A DNA stretch of 64,000 bases from assembly GCA_022606425.2 (NCBI GenBank), contig JAHDVF020000902.1, positions 124,001-188,000 of the forward strand, in the 5' to 3' direction. A program made the translations under genes and the position numbers. Under the pieces are notes generated by a model, which did no database searches, was not told the origin of the DNA, and saw nothing but the letters and a program-made list of their open reading frames with translations. Below, in pieces: positions 1 through 11,175 of this stretch; position 1 is the first letter of the stretch; every line of letters begins with the position of its first letter. The stretch is from Lepidostoma basale. Lineage: Eukaryota; Arthropoda; Insecta; Trichoptera; Lepidostomatidae.

Positions 1-961
1 CCTCTTCCGACAACTGTCCTATGGGTAATAAGGCATTTTCAATTACAACTGCACCATGAATCAATATTTTATGCAAGGTCGGAGTCATTGGGTGCCAACT
101 ATATAACTCGACATACAATTTCGCAGTTGCCATGGCATATTCATCAAATCGTTATATTTCCCGTAGTATTTTCGAAGCATCCCTTTTCCCTCGAGCCTGT
201 AATGTTGTTTGCGCTGCATGAACGATTACTTCTTTATTAAGCGAAGAACGTATTTCCTCCGTTTTTCTTCTTTTAGTCCTCTCACTAGAATCTTCAAATG
301 ATTTAGAAGGCCGACCTGGTCGAGTTTGCTTGTTTGCTGAAAGTTCAAATGTTCCTTCTAACCACTTTTCATAAGTTTTAAGAAACATTGCCTCTTTTCT
401 AAGGGCTTTCGACCATTTTTCTTTCATTGGTGTTTTAAAATATGCAAATCTTTGTTTGAAACTGCTTAGATTATCTGGAGTGTCAATACAATAGGACAAT
501 AGGTGATTTTCTAGATATTTAATTTCTTCATCGAAATTAGGTAAATCTTGCTGCTGCATTTGATCGTAAAGATATTTACAACTTACGGTTTTTGTACCCA
601 ATGTATCAGATATACCTAAAATAGAGAAAATCACACTTTATTACATTTTAAGAAAAAGTTGTTAAAAAAAAGTGATGTCATCCTTTTTAAAAAAATAGCT
701 GTAATTTGGTCAACCGCAGCTATCCGCAGCCAAATTTTATGTCATTAATTAGTCAAATATAAGATGTATACAATACAGGAACAAACATTAGGCGATAGGA
801 CGCGATAATATAACAAAATGTCTTATAAACTTGAAAATTAAGTAAAAATTTCATTACTAGACCACCTTTTTTTGAGGTTCTACAAATAATATAAAATAAC
901 TTTTAAAGTATGTTAAACATATCAAAAAATATTGATCATTACCTGAGTTATTTGAATCCAT
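1..961 (-). pseudogene. Two-exon gene copy of unknown family, interrupted by a stop; runs off the left edge
   Basis: Exon 1 is 961-943: an ATG and five more codons, ending in a split Gly codon before GTAATG. The intron is 942-616 and ends in a pyrimidine-rich TTCTCTATTTTAG. Exon 2 starts at 615, and joining the exons restores the Gly codon and keeps the long frame open to 152. The encoded part is acidic at first, then has a basic stretch with RPGRPSKSFEDSSERTKRR around residues 110-130. An in-frame TAA at 151-149 follows ILREI, yet the same frame continues to base 1 with conserved-looking text (SWHPMTPTLHKILIHGA, LLPIGQLSEE). I recall such proteins as a multi-copy uncharacterised family in cnidarians and arthropods, which suggests a transposon-carried gene; no function is claimed. 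Either a pseudogene, or the stop is a sequencing error. The splice signals are seen directly; the family link is from memory. Confidence 0.6.
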
Positions 962-1231
962 AACGATAACTTCGAAATATTAGGTGGACAAGGCAAAATT
1001 CGCCTTGTTAAATGTTTATACTGAGAGCGCTAAGAACAATGACGACGTGCACTTCGTTAGGCGGACATGTTTCAACCACCTGCGTGCACACACGGTAAAA
1101 GATTCGAGGTTGGGGATAGTCAATTATTGTTACTGGGACATTTCTTTGGATCTAGGATTTTTTTGGTATTTTTAACATCGATTTTGAAATTTGACTTATG
1201 ACCGGCTAATTCTTAACAATCCACGTAAGTG
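962..1231. other. 5' flank of the gene relic, no gene seen
   Basis: Mixed-composition sequence just upstream of the ATG at 961. It would hold the promoter of the gene relic, but no TATA box or initiator could be assigned. The small ORF at 984-1175 has no recognisable motif. Confidence 0.4.
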
Positions 1232-1361
1232 CAACGGTTATCTGATTGCTGGTGTCTCGTGCAGCTCTCATGACTAAAAACATTGTCAAAGCGCCCTTGA
1301 GGTGAGCTGTTCACGAAAACGGCGCTATACAAATTAGCCTAATTATTATTATTATTATTAC
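1232..1361 (+). mobile_element. LINE-J 3'-end copy (CR1/L2-like, ATT tail)
   Basis: Nearly identical to the 3' untranslated end that follows the 337-codon frame at 57764-58777, including CAACGGTTATCTGATTGCTG and AAATTAGCCTAATT with the same ATT microsatellite tail. It is a severely 5'-truncated insertion with no coding sequence. Confidence 0.8.
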
Positions 1362-1680
1362 TGCTGGATATAGGCCTCTTCCATTTTCCTCCACTCGTCC
1401 CCTGTCGTGTGGCTTCCGCATCCGATTGTTATTTGGGCAATGTCGCCAGTCCATCTTTTAGGTCGCCTCTCGACACTCCTTTCCTTTGTCCAAGGCCTCC
1501 ACTGAAGTATTCAGGATGTCCATCGGGTACTACCCTGCCTTTCTATATGTCCAGCCCACTGCCACTTCAATTTAGCTGCACGATCCACGATGTCGGCAAC
1601 TTTGGTTCTATTAAAACTCCATTTAATTCCCTGCTTAATAATAAGGGTACATTTTTGATGAACTTCAGGCGTTAATCACT
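1362..1680 (-). mobile_element. LINE-F 3'-end fragment
   Basis: The reverse strand encodes the C-terminus of a non-LTR retrotransposon protein (KLKWQWAGHI, then a tryptophan-rich stretch ending in EEWRKMEEAY-like text). The same text occurs in the + strand copy at 19045-19340. It abuts the ATT tail of the preceding LINE-J copy, so the two insertions share an (ATT/AAT)n boundary. Confidence 0.65.
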
Positions 1681-1699
1681 CAGATTCCATACCATTTTT

Positions 1700-1878
1700 T
1701 TATGAATCAAACTACTGTTTTCCCCTTTCGAGTTGTTTTTTCTCCACAACTCAGTAAATTCAAACAGTTAATATCGTTCTACCGATGGTGAAGATGTGAA
1801 AACTTCGAAACACGTCGGGAAAAATAAACTCAAAAGTGGAAACAACCGTGTTTTAATTCATAAAACATTCGTCATAAA
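1700..1878. repeat. PH1 palindromic repeat with hammerhead-like motif
   Basis: The right arm (1776-1878) reads CCGATGGTGAAG, a loop, CTTCGAAACACGTCGGGAAA, then AATAAACTCAAAAGTGGAAA. The degraded left arm (1701-1775) is roughly its reverse complement. Same family as 53031-53225. Core changes suggest it is not active. Confidence 0.6.
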
Positions 1879-2479
1879 TAGGAAACTATATTTTAAGTCA
1901 TCAAATAGTGGGGTTAAAATAACAATAACAGTAAAATATTAAACTTATGAAATAAAATATTAAACTTATGAAATAAAATAAACTGATCACTTTATTTTCT
2001 TGATTTTTTAGTAGAATTGTTTTATTAATAATCAGTCTTGGGTGTTTGTTTTTATCGATTTAGAATTACCTAAGCAAACTTTGGACTTTTTCTCTATTCA
2101 TCCAATGTTACCATAAATAGTCAATACTTTTAAAACTTCATAATTCCACGTATATATTTTTTTACACGTTACGCCCACTTTTCATGATTAAACGAGCCTT
2201 TGATTTGAATGCATACTACGTGAATTATGTAAAGTAATCCTCTAGTTGAAATTATTCGACTATTGCAGTAATTGGATTAAATCGGATATTGAAATTGATC
2301 AACACGATAATTGCAAAGTTAACCGATTATCAATACACATTATTGTATAATACAATATGTTAAGCATCCATTTAGGTAAATCATATTCGAAACATTGTTT
2401 AACATAGATATACGAGTATAATATACGAATATCGTATGTGTTGGGTTAATTTAAGTTTATAAAACAATTTTATTTGTAT
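1879..2479. other. AT-rich non-coding stretch
   Basis: No gene, splice-flanked frame or known repeat was recognised. It contains a short local duplication of a TTAAACTTATGAAATAAAAT unit near 1935-1980. Confidence 0.4.
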
Positions 2480-2680
2480 AAACTAACTAAACATCACGCC
2501 GTCTCTCCGAAGGGGTAGGCAGAAATAATGGACTGCCACACTTTTCATTCCTAACATTTATCTCGCTTCCTCAACATTCATACATCGTGTCATACACGCG
2601 CGTCGATATCTCCGACTCCTCACGTGGGCGACATTCAATGTTTGATTTATTTGATCGTGACACGTTTTCCTCAGTCTTTT
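2480..2680 (-). mobile_element. LINE-A 3'-end fragment
   Basis: Starts with the CTAA repeat and ACATCACGCCGTCTCTCCGA, the conserved 3' end of LINE-A (see 37206-38320), and runs back into the C-terminal coding part (reverse strand). Truncated at the junction with LINE-B. Confidence 0.8.
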
Positions 2681-2995
2681 GTCCCTGATAGATATATCCG
2701 ACAGCGACAGCATAGATTGTTTTACCTACTGGGCGCCAGAACCAACCTGCCTCTGGTGACACCGGTGGGAAGAGCAAGTAATCTTCTGAACGCGGTTTCC
2801 TCGGAGATCGACGTTTTTCATGTTAGTGAAAGTACTTTCAGAAGGCATCCCATGATTTTGGAGAGTATCTTGTCTTCCTAATGTCGAACCATTTCTCATG
2901 CGTTTCTGGTAGTATACTATATACAATATATTATTTTACCTGTTTTCAATAGATGCCTTAAACCTTAATTTTGTAATGATGAAATAAACTGATTT
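2681..2995 (+). mobile_element. LINE-B (jockey-like) 3' end
   Basis: Encodes PDRYIRQRQHRLFYL followed by RTNLPLVTPVGRA and FHVSESTFRR, the C-terminal text of lepidopteran jockey-type LINEs, then a stop, a short 3' UTR and an AATAAACTGATTTGATTT tail. A longer copy is at 38958-39560. Confidence 0.75.
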
Positions 2996-3165
2996 GATTT
3001 TATTGATTCTTCTTTTTCAAAAATTATTACCTTGAACTTATTCACATTCATTATCAGATCATTTCTCATGCATACCTCATACATTCTATTCACCAGGACT
3101 TGTAGTTTATGCTCATTGTCTGCAAGTAGGACAGCGTCAACCACATACAATAGACAACCCTACCG
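2996..3165 (-). mobile_element. LINE-A reverse transcriptase fragment
   Basis: The reverse strand encodes AVLLADNEHKLQVLVNRMYE and VNKFKVIIFEKE, matching the YADD-box region of LINE-A at about 37490-37625. An internal piece without the 3' end, stranded between other insertions. Confidence 0.75.
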
Positions 3166-3700
3166 ACACTCCGTTAATATTGGCACCTACCTACATCCAA
3201 CCCTTTTATAATATTTGCAAACTCGATAGTTTTCAATTGAAACAATTTTTTGTTTAATTAGTTTTAATAAATTTAATTAAATGACTTATTCATTCAATCT
3301 GTCTTTTTTAGAGGATTAAGGACTAGTGCAATAATATTTTAACGAATAGAGATTTATTTGATTTAATTACGGCTCTGTCTAGACTTTCTTAATTGGAACA
3401 TGTGTAAACTATTCATTATGTTGTTGTCGCCGCCAAAATAAATTTGACAAATGAATTATGATGTCAACCCTTACGGTTGGTGCAGAGATCTGTAGAAAGA
3501 CGATGTTTGTTTGCCCACGCATTGTCATTTGAGGCATACGTATGTTCCGAAAAATGTATGTATTGAGGCTATATGAGGCTGATATAGCAAATCTAGTAAT
3601 TTATTATCTATGTTTATTATCTATCGGTATTCCCATTAGTACACTACTCATTCTGGGATAGCAATAGTTAGATTAGTTATCCGAAATGCATTAGTACATT
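3166..3700. other. AT-rich non-coding stretch
   Basis: No coding potential or recognised repeat. Confidence 0.4.
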
Positions 3701-3800
3701 TTTTGAGGATCGAGACTTTGTAGTAGCTAGCCCACCAGCTTGGAACAACCTCCCTTCAAACCACGGCGTTGTCAAATAAAGTGGTTTAGATACAAATATT
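3701..3800 (+). mobile_element. CR1/L2-like LINE C-terminal scrap
   Basis: Encodes FVVASPPAWNNLP, the 'ASxxWNxLP' motif near the C-terminus of CR1/L2-type polyproteins (compare AGPSAWNMLP at about 58665-58695). Only about 100 bases remain. Confidence 0.45.
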
Positions 3801-4313
3801 ACGTGTATTATTATTTTATTTAATATTTGTTTTTATTATTTTTATTGTTATTTCTTGCCGATCGCGAAAATCAGATCCAACGCTCATTTTAGATTTAAAA
3901 TACGTTTAATGCACGCTTATGTGATTTCTTTCTTTTCCTCCACGTTTTTTTTTCTTTTATGTCAGGTGAAGATACAGATAGTATCGAAACCATTCTGCAG
4001 TGAAATGGGTTGAATATAGATGAAATCATAAATCAGCATTCTTGGATATTAAAGTAATCAACTATCGTGCGTGATACAAATTATGAATAAGAAAAAATAT
4101 TTTTTCCATCTAAATAGATAATGGATGATTTAACATGAAAATTTTGTAAGTCTGATATACCTCGAACACAATTTTCTTTGATATTTTCGTTCAGGTAATT
4201 TCAATAGCGTGTACGATTATCTTTTTGCCACAGGATAAAATGATTTAATGCTAAAATTCAAAATGCATTTTGTACGCTATAAATTCAAAGGGGGTGAATA
4301 ATATATTATTCCA

Positions 4314-4450
4314 TCAACCACCTGAGGGGACGGGCGCCGCTTGCCCGCCGCGGTTCAGCCAAGCGGGGTCAGGTGCCACCCTTAACCCACACCGCGGCCA
4401 AACTACCCCCTTGCCCTCGCCTATATTAATATATATCCAGGGCAGACTCT
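4314..4450. other. Isolated GC-rich island of unknown origin
   Basis: About 130 bases rich in GC (CCGCTTGCCCGCCGCGG, CCCACACCGCGGCC) set in AT-rich DNA. No splice-bounded frame was found. It could be the 3' end of a mobile element or a TE-free regulatory patch. Confidence 0.3.
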
Positions 4451-4599
4451 GGGGTAGTTCAAATTATTAACCACTTCTGTTCTGAAGGACGTTGTGGTCT
4501 CTAGTGCATCTGCCCTTAATTTATCATTATGTACAAGTAGCTTTGTTCTTTGTGATTTTAATAAAATAAAAAAATATGATAGTGCATTGTTTACTTACT

Positions 4600-4860
4600 A
4601 ATTCTTACTTATATCACTGTTGGATATAAGCCTCCCTCATACTTCTCCATACAGTCCTATCTTGAACCTTCTGCATCCATTCACCAGCAAATTTGCGGGG
4701 TCACCCTCTACTTCTTTTATCTTCACGTGGTCTCTATTCCACCAACTTTTTGTCCATTTTCGGTCTACCATTCTGGCAACATATCCCGCAAATTACCATT
4801 TGAGCTTAGTCACCCTTTCGACGTCATCCGTTACTCCCTATTTTTAGATATCCATGTTTT
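4600..4860 (-). mobile_element. LINE 3'-end fragment (LINE-F-like)
   Basis: Starts with TATCACTGTTGGATATAAGCC, resembling the 3' boundary at 1362 (CTGCTGGATATAGGCC). The reverse strand has tryptophan- and lysine-rich C-terminal text typical of these LINEs, with frameshifts. Confidence 0.5.
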
Positions 4861-5626
4861 TGTTATGAAACATTCATAGTTAAATAAACATACATAATAA
4901 CTACACTAACGCTTATTTTCATATTTGCAGCCGAAACAATATACCAACGTCTGTAATATGATAGCCGTTCATCGTCACACATTTATGAATGGAGTGAATT
5001 GTCAGGAAATATTTTTTTACCATTTTCTTTCTAATTTGTCTATTTGTGTTTTCGAAACCCCTCTATTTGTGATATTATGATATTATATAATATGTAATAT
5101 TTTAATAGAAACATTTTCGTGTAACATTACTTTAAATATTAATGCTAGAAAATCTTGAAGATTTAGGTTTCGTGTGTGGTCAACTGGGAGTATTTTAATA
5201 TTTTAGTCAGGTGTTCCCACGAAAATCCAACCGTTCTTTACTACGTTAGTTCTTTACATACTAACCCCTGAATCACTTAGGTGTCGTAAAAAATACAATG
5301 TTAAATGCCAAGAAGGTGAAAAACAGGACTGTGTATCATATTATGTTTTTTTATCCAAGGTATTAAAGCATGAAAGGATAAATTGTTTATTTTTATTGAT
5401 TAATTTTTTTCTTCTCAATTTTGAATGTACTTGCGTAAGATTGTACTGAATTGTCTTTTTTAATAGTTAAATTTTGTTTATAAACTAAAGCAAAAAAGTA
5501 AACCCTTTAAACATGATGTATTTTAGTAAATTGAATAGTTTTATTAATTTAAATATTTTGCTGTACAATAAATATAATATAATCAAATGATTTTACTGAA
5601 ATCTCTTGTTGGAAGTTCATTTTAAA
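4861..5626. other. AT-rich non-coding stretch
   Basis: No gene or recognised repeat; strongly AT-rich with several long A and T runs. Confidence 0.4.
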
Positions 5627-5766
5627 AAATAATTAAATAAAACGATGTTTTTTAACTACTTCCACTTTTGTCTTTATTTAGACAGCGAGCCTGGCGAAAC
5701 CGGTCGCTGTCTAAATAAAGACAAAAGTGGAAGTAGTTAAAAAAACATCGTTTTATTTAATTATTA
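5627..5766. repeat. PH3 near-perfect palindrome with hammerhead-like 3' half
   Basis: Two arms of about 60 bases (5627-5688 and 5704-5766) are almost perfect reverse complements around a 15-base centre (GCCTGGCGAAACCGG). The right arm reads CTGGCGAAACCGGTC then GCTGTCTAAATAAAG: the stem-II end, GAAA, palindromic ACCGGU and C of the hammerhead-like motif. The left arm begins its match at TCGCTGTC, within two bases of where the ribozyme would cut. A second copy is at 44800-44885. Confidence 0.75.
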
Positions 5767-5910
5767 TATAAATATAATAATTTCAATGTATTTTTTTATT
5801 AATTTATAATATAATACTTTCAATATCGAAAGAGATATATTTTCCGTCGAGATGAATCAGCGGTGTTAATTGATGCAATTAATTATTTCGTTTATTTATT
5901 TTTTACTTTG

Positions 5911-6390
5911 CATTTTTTTTTTCTAAAAAAAGCTTGCACCACGGATTTAAATCAATGATATTAGATTTTTTTATACAGTCTTCAATATGAGTGGAAAATA
6001 GCTCTATTCGTGTTCATGCTTGAACCCAATGGATATGGATCAGGAGCGTTTGGTCCTCTAGACCAGTGTTCCGCAAACGGTGTGCCGCGGCACACTGGTG
6101 TGCCGTGAGCCGAATCAGGTGTACCGTGGCCAAATACATAAAGAAAAAAATATTTAGTCGGAACGTTAGTGATTTTTTTTTTATTGTTTTTTTAGGCTAT
6201 TCAGCTTTTTCGTGAAAAAGGTCCTCAGATTTCTACTGGTAAAAACAAAGGTTACCAACGTCTCCCGAGCTGATCGACGTCTTCGTCCAGATCGAATTTT
6301 AGCTTTTGGTGTGGCGCGGAATTCTAGGAAGAACTTAGGTGTGCCGTAGGTGAGAAAACTTTGCGGAACACTGCTCTAGACTACCACCCA
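5911..6390 (-). mobile_element. SINE-2 (tRNA-derived), split by a hAT MITE
   Basis: On the reverse strand the sequence starts with GGTGGTNGTCTAG-type box A text and runs to a T-rich/A-rich end at 5911. Two further copies (42850-43023, 50216-50382) carry a clear box B (GGTTCAATCC in the 50216 copy). This copy is interrupted at 6064-6373, so its two parts are 5911-6063 and 6374-6390. Confidence 0.65.
6064..6373. mobile_element. hAT-like MITE, 310 bp, with 8-bp target duplication
   Basis: Terminal inverted repeats CAGTGTTCCGCAAA (left) and TTTGCGGAACACTG (right) are flanked by CTCTAGAC at 6056-6063 and 6374-6381. An 8-bp duplication and CAGNG-type ends are the hallmarks of hAT elements. Counting the outer C (6064), the element is 310 bp and has no transposase. 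It sits inside the box A region of a SINE-2. Confidence 0.9.
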
Positions 6391-6927
6391 ATATTTGATT
6401 GATTCATAATCAAAATTTAATTTGTAAAAAAATGTATATAAACCATGTTAAATTACACCGTTTTTTATGCGAGTAGCAAATTTTACGCAAGTTTTGTAAT
6501 AACGCAGCACGTAGTGAAGTATGGTGATCTTGGGTTAAATTTATGAATAACTTACCTTTTTAATACCCCGAAAGGTGTTTCTTTTGTTTCTAAAGTGAAT
6601 TTTTCCATGCCGCGAAATGGTAGCTGGGATAAAGCTTTCAACGCTGTTTTGTGGCCGGCTATATTCTGATTTATGTATGGGCCTACTTTATAATCCATGA
6701 CGCATTCTATTCGCAATTTTAACTACGCCACTGACGTACTCGTTTCAGTTTTTTTGTAGTAAGTAGCTTATTATATTATTCCAATAAAGTTAAAAATACT
6801 CGTACGTGTATTCGTGGCACGTTTGACTAAGAATTATTCTAAAAATATCCGTATTTATAAAAATATATAATATATTACTGCGCAACATTTTCAAATGATA
6901 TTTTTTTATGATTTATTATTATTATTG
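6391..6927. other. AT-rich non-coding stretch
   Basis: No gene or recognised repeat. Confidence 0.4.
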
Positions 6928-7020
6928 TTAATTAAAGCACTGTTCTCCACTTTTGAGTTTATTTTTCTCGACATATTTCGAAGGTTTTATACCTTCATCA
7001 TCGGGAAAACGATATAAAAT
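6928..7020 (-). repeat. PH1 single arm with hammerhead-like motif
   Basis: Reverse strand: GTTTTC, CCGATGAT, hairpin GAAGGT/ACCTTC, GAAA, ATATGTC, GAGAAAAATAAACTC. Stem I can form between UUUUC and GAGAA with one G-U pair. Core U4 is C. Confidence 0.6.
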
Positions 7021-7384
7021 AACCAAAATTCCTTTCTTTTTCACAAAAAAATATAAGCATTATGTATAATATTGTTAATATTTAAAAATGTTTGAATCAT
7101 GCACATTTCAGAATAATAATTATTTAATATTTTTTTAATGGAAAAAGAAGTCGAGGAAGGCCAAGGAAGGATGTCGTGTTTTTAAATATTTTTTATTAAA
7201 TAGTGGATTAAACAAAGTTTTTCAATTTCGTAAGTATAATACATAATACTATGGAATTCCATAATGTTAATGCCTTAGCGTTCTATAAGTTAATTTTCAA
7301 CGTGTTATAAATTCAAATGATTACTACGTATAATATATAAATTTAAGACGTTAACACTGTGAAATTGATAATTTACAAAACGAC

Positions 7385-7480
7385 TTGAATTAAAACATTT
7401 TTTTCTGCTTTTGAGTATATTTTTCTCGACGTGTTTCGAATGTTTTATGCCTTTATCTTTGGGAAATCGATATAAACGTA
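7385..7480 (-). repeat. PH1 single arm, degraded
   Basis: Shares CTTTTGAGTATATTTTTCTC and GACGTGTTTCGAA with the other PH1 copies. The stem II side has diverged (ATGTTTTATGCCTTTATC). Confidence 0.55.
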
Positions 7481-9200
7481 CCAATTTATTTTTTAAATTG
7501 TTTTAGATTAGTTTCTTCCAATGTAAGAATAGTCCCTTCAACGCGTATTGCCAATCTTCCCTATCAATGGAAATAATTAAACCTTTGCCTTATAAATCTA
7601 GATAAGTATGTCGAGTTAAGCCTTTGCTAACCTCGTACTATTGAAAACCGCACTAAAACGCTCAACACGTTGTATTTTAGTCTAGCTTTCACATAGCCTA
7701 TTTTCTCTATCGCAACGGACTAAACCCACCGGGAACGTTTCGAACATACACTACAATATCTTCTAAAAACTTTATACTTTCATCAGCTTACCGTGAGTTT
7801 TTGTTGATATTACTTTACCGCAACGGCGAAACGTACAACTTTCACAAGCTAGTCTATGCGGCAATTTTTCTTTGTACATTGCTAAGACCCTTTATTTGAG
7901 CAGTCACGCGATTGTGTGCTTTTTTCTTTCTACGACATAAATGACGTCATTGGTCGATAATGCAGATGCCATTTCACACGATATCATTTCTTTTAATGTA
8001 CATGATTTCTATTTCATGCTTTGTTATTTTTTGTTTTGTTATTCATACATCTATTAATATTTATTATTAAGTTGAAATGTTAAACCTTAAATTTAATAAT
8101 AATACATGACAAACCAAATGTGTATTTTTTAATTTTCTCTATTTCCAATTTAAATATAACAATTCCACGGATTTTTGACCTCGTAGGTATGAAGTTTTAT
8201 AAAAAAATATCGGAAAATGAAAGCGTTATTTTATTTCGCTTTTCAGTTTTATGTTTATAACAGTTAAGTTATTAATTAAATGTATTTAAAATATCTGAGG
8301 CTCCCAATTTCGCTGTAGTTTCAAATTACATATCGATGACTTGTGAAATCACCTACAGTTAGCCAAAATTGCGAGTTGTTTATCCTTTGCATATCAGCAT
8401 ATAACATTATATGTACATAGGGGTTCTTGGAACTTTCAGCGCAGCGTCGGTCTTTCTATTTGAAACGAAATTAACTTGAATGCATACGAAAATTCGCTTT
8501 TGTACCACGATACATGAGAGTTTATACCCGTGCTTCGACGTTTACCTACCCTTAATGATTTTCACGTGAAGTTCCCACGTTGTTCGTTGCACTCACACAA
8601 AGCAAAGAAAATGTCGAATCACATCGGATCAATACTGGCGCTGGCAGTTCCTATTTACTGCTATGTAGGTACCTACTTCCTTCTTCCTGACTCACTCTGC
8701 GTGTTGTGTCGTCCTAATAACTCAACGGAGCAACAGTTATTGTGAGTTTCCACGCTTTGAGCGCCTGTGACACAATCATTTTGTTGATTCAATGACACAA
8801 TCAATTCCATATAATTTTTTTTTTTTTTATTTACTAAAAGCCAATTGGTTTCATATCTAACCGTTACTTGCAATTAGTTTAGATGATAATTGATTTCGTA
8901 TGGCAGTAACGTGAGAGTTCTCTCATTATTTATATCCCACTATTACATTCATAGACCTTTTAAACATTATTAGAGCCTGTAACATTGAATTATTTATATT
9001 TATAGGTGAAAGTATAAGTATGGATTTTTTATTATTTTTACATCACGTGTAGGTGCAAACTTTCTTTTCTTCTTTCTTTATGTTTTGCTATATCGATGTT
9101 TATTTATTTATGTAAGACTCATTTTATAATAATAATAAAAAATATCCTAATAACAATTTCATAAATTTGCTATTATTTTAAACCGTACACGCTTTATCTT
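7481..9200. other. Long stretch without recognised genes or repeats
   Basis: About 1.7 kb of mixed composition. Slightly less AT-rich patches at 7540-7960 and 8280-8760 hold no splice-bounded frame that I can identify. It contains TAGGTACCTACTTCC near 8665, a word common in lepidopteran introns. Candidate unique intronic sequence. Confidence 0.35.
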
Positions 9201-9205
9201 TTGTT

Positions 9206-9575
9206 GAAGAGATCTTCCTCTTCTTTACGTGTCCTGTCGGGTCCCCCTACGTTGACGACCATTTGGGAGAAAGCTTCCCTGTCCTGGGCTGCGCGAAACA
9301 GCTCCCCCACAGTTCTAACGCCGGTCCATTCTCGGATGTACCGAAAACAAGGAGAGCTGTATTCTGCCGACCCCTCTACGGCCCTTGAGCTTCCCCTTTA
9401 TGACGAGCTGTAGTACGGTGTATTTGTTGCCTCTCATTACATGGACAAAATATGATATTTTACGGAGCTTAACAGTGGTGAACAGTTCTATATTGGCATT
9501 GGCTCTACGTAATACGTCAGTGTTTGTTATCATGTCGGTCCAAGATATTCTTAGCATTGTTGAAGAGAAAGAACA
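9206..9575 (-). mobile_element. LINE-I 3'-end fragment
   Basis: The reverse strand encodes LRISWTDMITNTDVLRRAN, KLRKISYFVHVMRGNKY and a GxxGVGRxQ stretch with a frameshift, then FRAAQDREAF-like text. The same family occurs at 46418-46875 and 60190-60500. Confidence 0.7.
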
Positions 9576-9670
9576 ATCAAATCAAATAATAGAGTTACTA
9601 GATCATAAGAATGTACAGAAAGACAATATATTATGATAGATTAACGAACGAATAAATATGTAAGTAATGT

Positions 9671-10164
9671 GAAACACATGGTGCACTTAAAGTTGTCATC
9701 GCAAACAAAAGCCTATCCAAAAAGCTAAGATGGCAGTGCATAATGGTGTTCTTGTTCCGACCCTTCTGTATAGAAGTGAACCATGGAACTGGCAAAAGAA
9801 GGACGAAAGTAGAATAAATGCAGTAGAAATGATATCTCTAAGATGAATGTGTAGTAAATCTGTATAAAATAGAGGTCAAATGCAAATGTAAAAAAGAATG
9901 CGGTGCGAATGAAAGTGTTATGAACAAAATAATGAAAGAGTAGTTTAGATGGTTTGGACACATGGTTAGAATGAGTGAAGACAGAATGGTGAAGAAGGTA
10001 TATGTAAACGACTTAAACGGAGCTAGAAATAGAGGAAGGCCGAGGAAAACGTGGCGAAAAGTATGTAAAAAGAGGAAGCGAGAGAAGTATGCCAGGACAG
10101 AACAATGTGGCCGTCCATTCTTCCTACCTACCCTTCCGGGGAGACGGCGTGATGGTTAGTAAGT
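9671..10164 (+). mobile_element. LINE-A 3' fragment with stop codons and internal deletion
   Basis: Begins at GGTGCACTTAAAGTTGTCAT, as in the long copy at about 37770, and ends GGCGTGATGGTTAGTAAG. Several in-frame stops, and the segment between AAAACGTGG and the GAGGAAGCGAGAG part is deleted. Confidence 0.8.
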
Positions 10165-10640
10165 GAAACACGTGAATATTTTATGGTGCATATGATTGAT
10201 TCTAACGTGGAAGAAATCGTATCATGTTGCGGCGGAGGCAACCTGATTGATTCAACCGCGACCGCCCGGACACTCCGTGCTGGCGGGCGATTAACCCGGG
10301 CTAATCGGTCCGATCCCCGGTTAAAGTCTTGTTATTTGCCAGCGCTATCACGACCGGAGGCGGCTCATTATCGGCCTGAAGTTAATTTTCTCTACTTAGT
10401 GATGTATTTATACCAATCAGCTGGCAACACCTTGTGTGTGTTATGTGAGATTTTTGACTGACACAAATTTAACAATTTTCCTATCAAAAAAATATTTTAT
10501 TGTATTAACTCTCATTTTTGATAAACTTTATTTTTTAATGAATTAAATTATGATTTCTCCGACTCCTCACGTGGCCGATATTTAATATTACAATGATAAT
10601 TTTTGTTATTAGTTATGAAATGGTTTTATCGCGAATTAAA
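10165..10640. other. TE-poor GC-rich island
   Basis: 10200-10380 is GC-rich (GCGGCGGAGGCAACC, GCGATTAACCCGGGC, GATCCCCGG) in an AT-rich setting, with no transposon signature. It may be a conserved intronic regulatory patch. A 35-base LINE-A scrap (TCTCCGACTCCTCACGTGG) lies near 10555-10590. Confidence 0.3.
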
Positions 10641-10654
10641 TATCGAAAAATATA

Positions 10655-11175
10655 AAATAAGTATAAGAGCAGACTCGAAGAACCACAAAAACACTATTGT
10701 ACAAGACCCTGATCAAACCAGTCCTCACATATGCCTCTGAAACCTGGGTGATGACAAAACACACTGAAAGGTCCATGGCAGCATTTGAAAGAAGGGTTCT
10801 TAGGACAATATATGGCCCAGTGAGAGACCACAATGGTTGGCGTCGTCGATGTAACCGAGAGCTACTCGTATATGATATCTATAAAGAGCCCGATGTGATC
10901 AGATCCATCAAAGTAGGGCGCTTGAGATGGGCTGGTCACATAATCAGAATGGACGACGACAACCCTACAAAACGCCTCACGCTCTCAGTACCACAGGGAC
11001 GTAGAAGACCAGGAAGGCCCAAAATGCGATGGATGGACAGTGTCAACACGGATGCATCGGTGTTGCAAGTGAGAAATTGGAGAATAAGGGCATCAAACAG
11101 ACAAGAATGGAGGAAGCTCCTGGATTCAGCCAAGGCCCACCCAGGGCTGTCGAGCTTAGGATGATGATGATGATA
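10655..11175 (+). mobile_element. LINE-C 3' fragment with a 155-codon open frame
   Basis: The open frame from 10697 encodes YKTLIKPVLTYASETWVMTK, FERRVLRTIYGP, RLRWAGHIIRMDDDNPTKR and RRRPGRPKMRWMDSV, the post-RT region of a non-LTR retrotransposon. I recall similar text annotated as transposon-derived F52C9.6-like protein. It ends in a GAT-repeat tail. The frame is intact over this part but the catalytic RT domain is absent, so it is a dead 5'-truncated copy. Confidence 0.75.

Noticed and set aside
6064..6373. MITE as part of the hammerhead-like families.
   Set aside because: Its ends and 8-bp duplication mark it as hAT; there is no CUGANGA/GAAA motif.
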